Positions 5,508 through 6,628 of a stretch of 6,628 nucleotides of DNA are shown here, piece after piece. Under the pieces are notes generated by a model. It was given only the letters and a program-made list of their open reading frames with translations, searched no databases and was not told where the DNA came from. Each line of letters opens with the position of its first letter. The stretch's first letter is position 1. Origin of the DNA: Pseudomonadota bacterium (GTDB lineage: Bacteria; Pseudomonadota; Gammaproteobacteria; Burkholderiales; Thiobacillaceae); assembly GCA_021847385.1 (NCBI GenBank), contig JAJZTV010000113.1, positions 1 to 6,628 on the forward strand, read 5' to 3'. The position numbers were made by a program, and so were the translations under genes.

Positions 5508-5978
5508 ATGTTTAGGGGACTGAGTTCGTTGGCTGTGGACGGCAAAGGTCGTCTGGCCATCCCGGCAAAGTACCGCGAGCTGCTGACGGATCGTTGTGCC
5601 GGCCGCTTGGTGGTTACGGCCGACCCGAGCGGTTGCCTCTTGCTTTATCCCTTCCCGGAATGGGAACCCATCGAGCGCAAGCTCACCGCGCTCTCCAGCT
5701 TCAACCCCGTCAGCCGTACTTTGCAGCGCATCCTGGTCGGTTCCGCGTCGGACGTTGAGCTCGATAGCGCCGGCCGTATCTTGCTGCCGCCCATGCTGCG
5801 CAAGCATGCGGGCCTGGACAAAGAAGCGATGTTGGTGGGCCAGGGCAACAAATTCGAAATTTGGAGCGAGTCCGCCTGGCAGACGCAGTTCGAGCAGGCG
5901 GGCCAGTTGCCCGAATTGCTCGGTACGGCGTTGAAAAATGGCGAGTTGCCTGAAGAGCTTAAGGGGTTCTCTTTGTGA
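5508..5978 (+). CDS. mraZ: Transcriptional regulator MraZ
   Basis: MraZ is the ring-forming DNA-binding protein that heads the dcw cluster and represses its own operon. The 156-residue product (E. coli 152) has two AbrB-like repeats, each with the DxxGR signature: DGKGRLAIP (11-19) and DSAGRILLP (86-94). Also typical are LLLYPFPEWEPIE (44-56) and NKFEIWSESAWQ (114-125). The ATG at 5508 gives the standard MFRG N-terminus and has AAGGGGA just upstream. A GTG at 5460 in the same frame lies inside the operator and is not used here. The stop overlaps the rsmH start (GTGA), indicating coupling. Regulation through the upstream TGGG boxes is inferred from the family and seen directly as sequence. Confidence 0.97.
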   Translation: MFRGLSSLAVDGKGRLAIPAKYRELLTDRCAGRLVVTADPSGCLLLYPFPEWEPIERKLTALSSFNPVSRTLQRILVGSASDVELDSAGRILLPPMLRKHAGLDKEAMLVGQGNKFEIWSESAWQTQFEQAGQLPELLGTALKNGELPEELKGFSL

Positions 5979-6628
5979 CCGATGGGCAGTCGGCCCATGT
6001 CCCGGTACTGCTGGAGGAGACGCTGGAGGCATTGAATATTCGGCCGGAGGGCAGTTATGTCGATGCCACCTTCGGCCGTGGTGGCCATAGTCGCGCGATC
6101 CTGGCGCGGCTTGGCCCGCAGGGGCGTTTGCTGGCGATGGATCGGGACCCGCTGGCCGTGGCCGAGGGTAAACGGATACTGGATGTGCGGTTCTCGATCG
6201 TTCACGCCCATTTCAGCCGGCTCAAAGCGACGCTGGCTGAAGCGGGGCTGACGGAGGTGGATGGGGTGTTGCTCGATATCGGCGTCTCCAGCCCGCAGAT
6301 CGACGAGCCGGAACGGGGCTTCAGCTTCCGTTTCGATGCACCGCTCGACATGCGCATGGATACGACTCAGGGCGAGACTGCGGCGGAATGGCTGAATACA
6401 GCGGCTGAAGAGGAGATCGCGCATGTCATCCGGGAATATGGCGAAGAACGGTTTGCTAAATCGATTGCGCGGGCGATTGTTGCGGTGCGCGCAGAAGCGC
6501 CGATCGAACGCACTGCTCAGTTGGCGCGGATCGCGGCGTCGGCGGTGCGCACGCGCGAGCGTGGCCAAGATCCGGCGACGCGTACCTTTCAGGCTATCCG
6601 GATTCACATTAACCGCGAATTGGAAGAA
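5975..6628 (+). CDS. rsmH: 16S rRNA (cytosine(1402)-N4)-methyltransferase RsmH, C-terminus cut by window edge
   Basis: RsmH (MraW) transfers a methyl group from S-adenosylmethionine to N4 of C1402 in 16S rRNA, next to the 2'-O-methylation made by RsmI. The frame is open for 218 codons to the window end; E. coli RsmH has 313, so about 95 residues are missing. Motifs in order: HVPVLLEETLEAL (8-20), the SAM-binding YVDATFGRGGHS (28-39), LLAMDRDPLA (52-61), DGVLLDIGVSSPQID (96-110), ERGFSFRFDAPLDMRMD (113-129), YGEERFAKSIARAI (155-168) and the block ending TFQAIRIHINRELEE (204-218). The start is GTG, overlapping the mraZ stop by 4 nt; AAGGGG at 5961-5966 is a good ribosome binding site, and no ATG is in frame before the first motif. 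Confidence 0.96.
   Translation, partial: MTDGQSAHVPVLLEETLEALNIRPEGSYVDATFGRGGHSRAILARLGPQGRLLAMDRDPLAVAEGKRILDVRFSIVHAHFSRLKATLAEAGLTEVDGVLLDIGVSSPQIDEPERGFSFRFDAPLDMRMDTTQGETAAEWLNTAAEEEIAHVIREYGEERFAKSIARAIVAVRAEAPIERTAQLARIAASAVRTRERGQDPATRTFQAIRIHINRELEE

Overview
The window is a GC-rich housekeeping segment of a proteobacterial chromosome, most likely betaproteobacterial. This is inferred from the gene set, the gene order (ubiD next to the dolP/diaA/yraN group, and mraZ-rsmH downstream of rsmI-pyrC), and an RNase P RNA whose 3' half resembles betaproteobacterial versions. Genus cannot be fixed from sequence alone. Seven protein genes and one structural RNA fill almost all of the window; the first and last genes are cut by its edges.

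Layout: positions 1-2820 read leftward as yraN - diaA/gmhA - dolP - ubiD (C-terminus missing). From 2891 everything reads rightward: rsmI overlaps pyrC by 29 nt, then comes rnpB (RNase P RNA), an AT-rich intergenic gap, and the start of the division and cell-wall (dcw) cluster, mraZ and rsmH (C-terminus missing). The yraN/rsmI junction at 2821-2890 is a divergent promoter region. A -10-like TATAAT precedes diaA, a good promoter for rnpB lies across the end of pyrC, and the mra promoter is followed by a 10-bp-phased array of TGGG boxes, the known type of operator for MraZ autorepression.

Functions: UbiD acts in ubiquinone synthesis, DolP in outer-membrane maintenance, and DiaA/GmhA is a SIS-domain protein linked to replication initiation or heptose synthesis. 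YraN is a nuclease-fold protein of unknown role. RsmI and RsmH both modify C1402 of 16S rRNA, PyrC makes dihydroorotate, RNase P matures tRNA 5' ends, and MraZ regulates the dcw cluster.

The most unusual item is inside rnpB. Its conserved class A core is intact, but about 110 extra nucleotides (roughly 4899-5011) sit between helix P9 and the conserved ACAGAAA segment. They fold on paper into three consecutive hairpins plus a possible closing stem. I see no wholly new multi-gene system, mobile element, CRISPR array or tRNA here.
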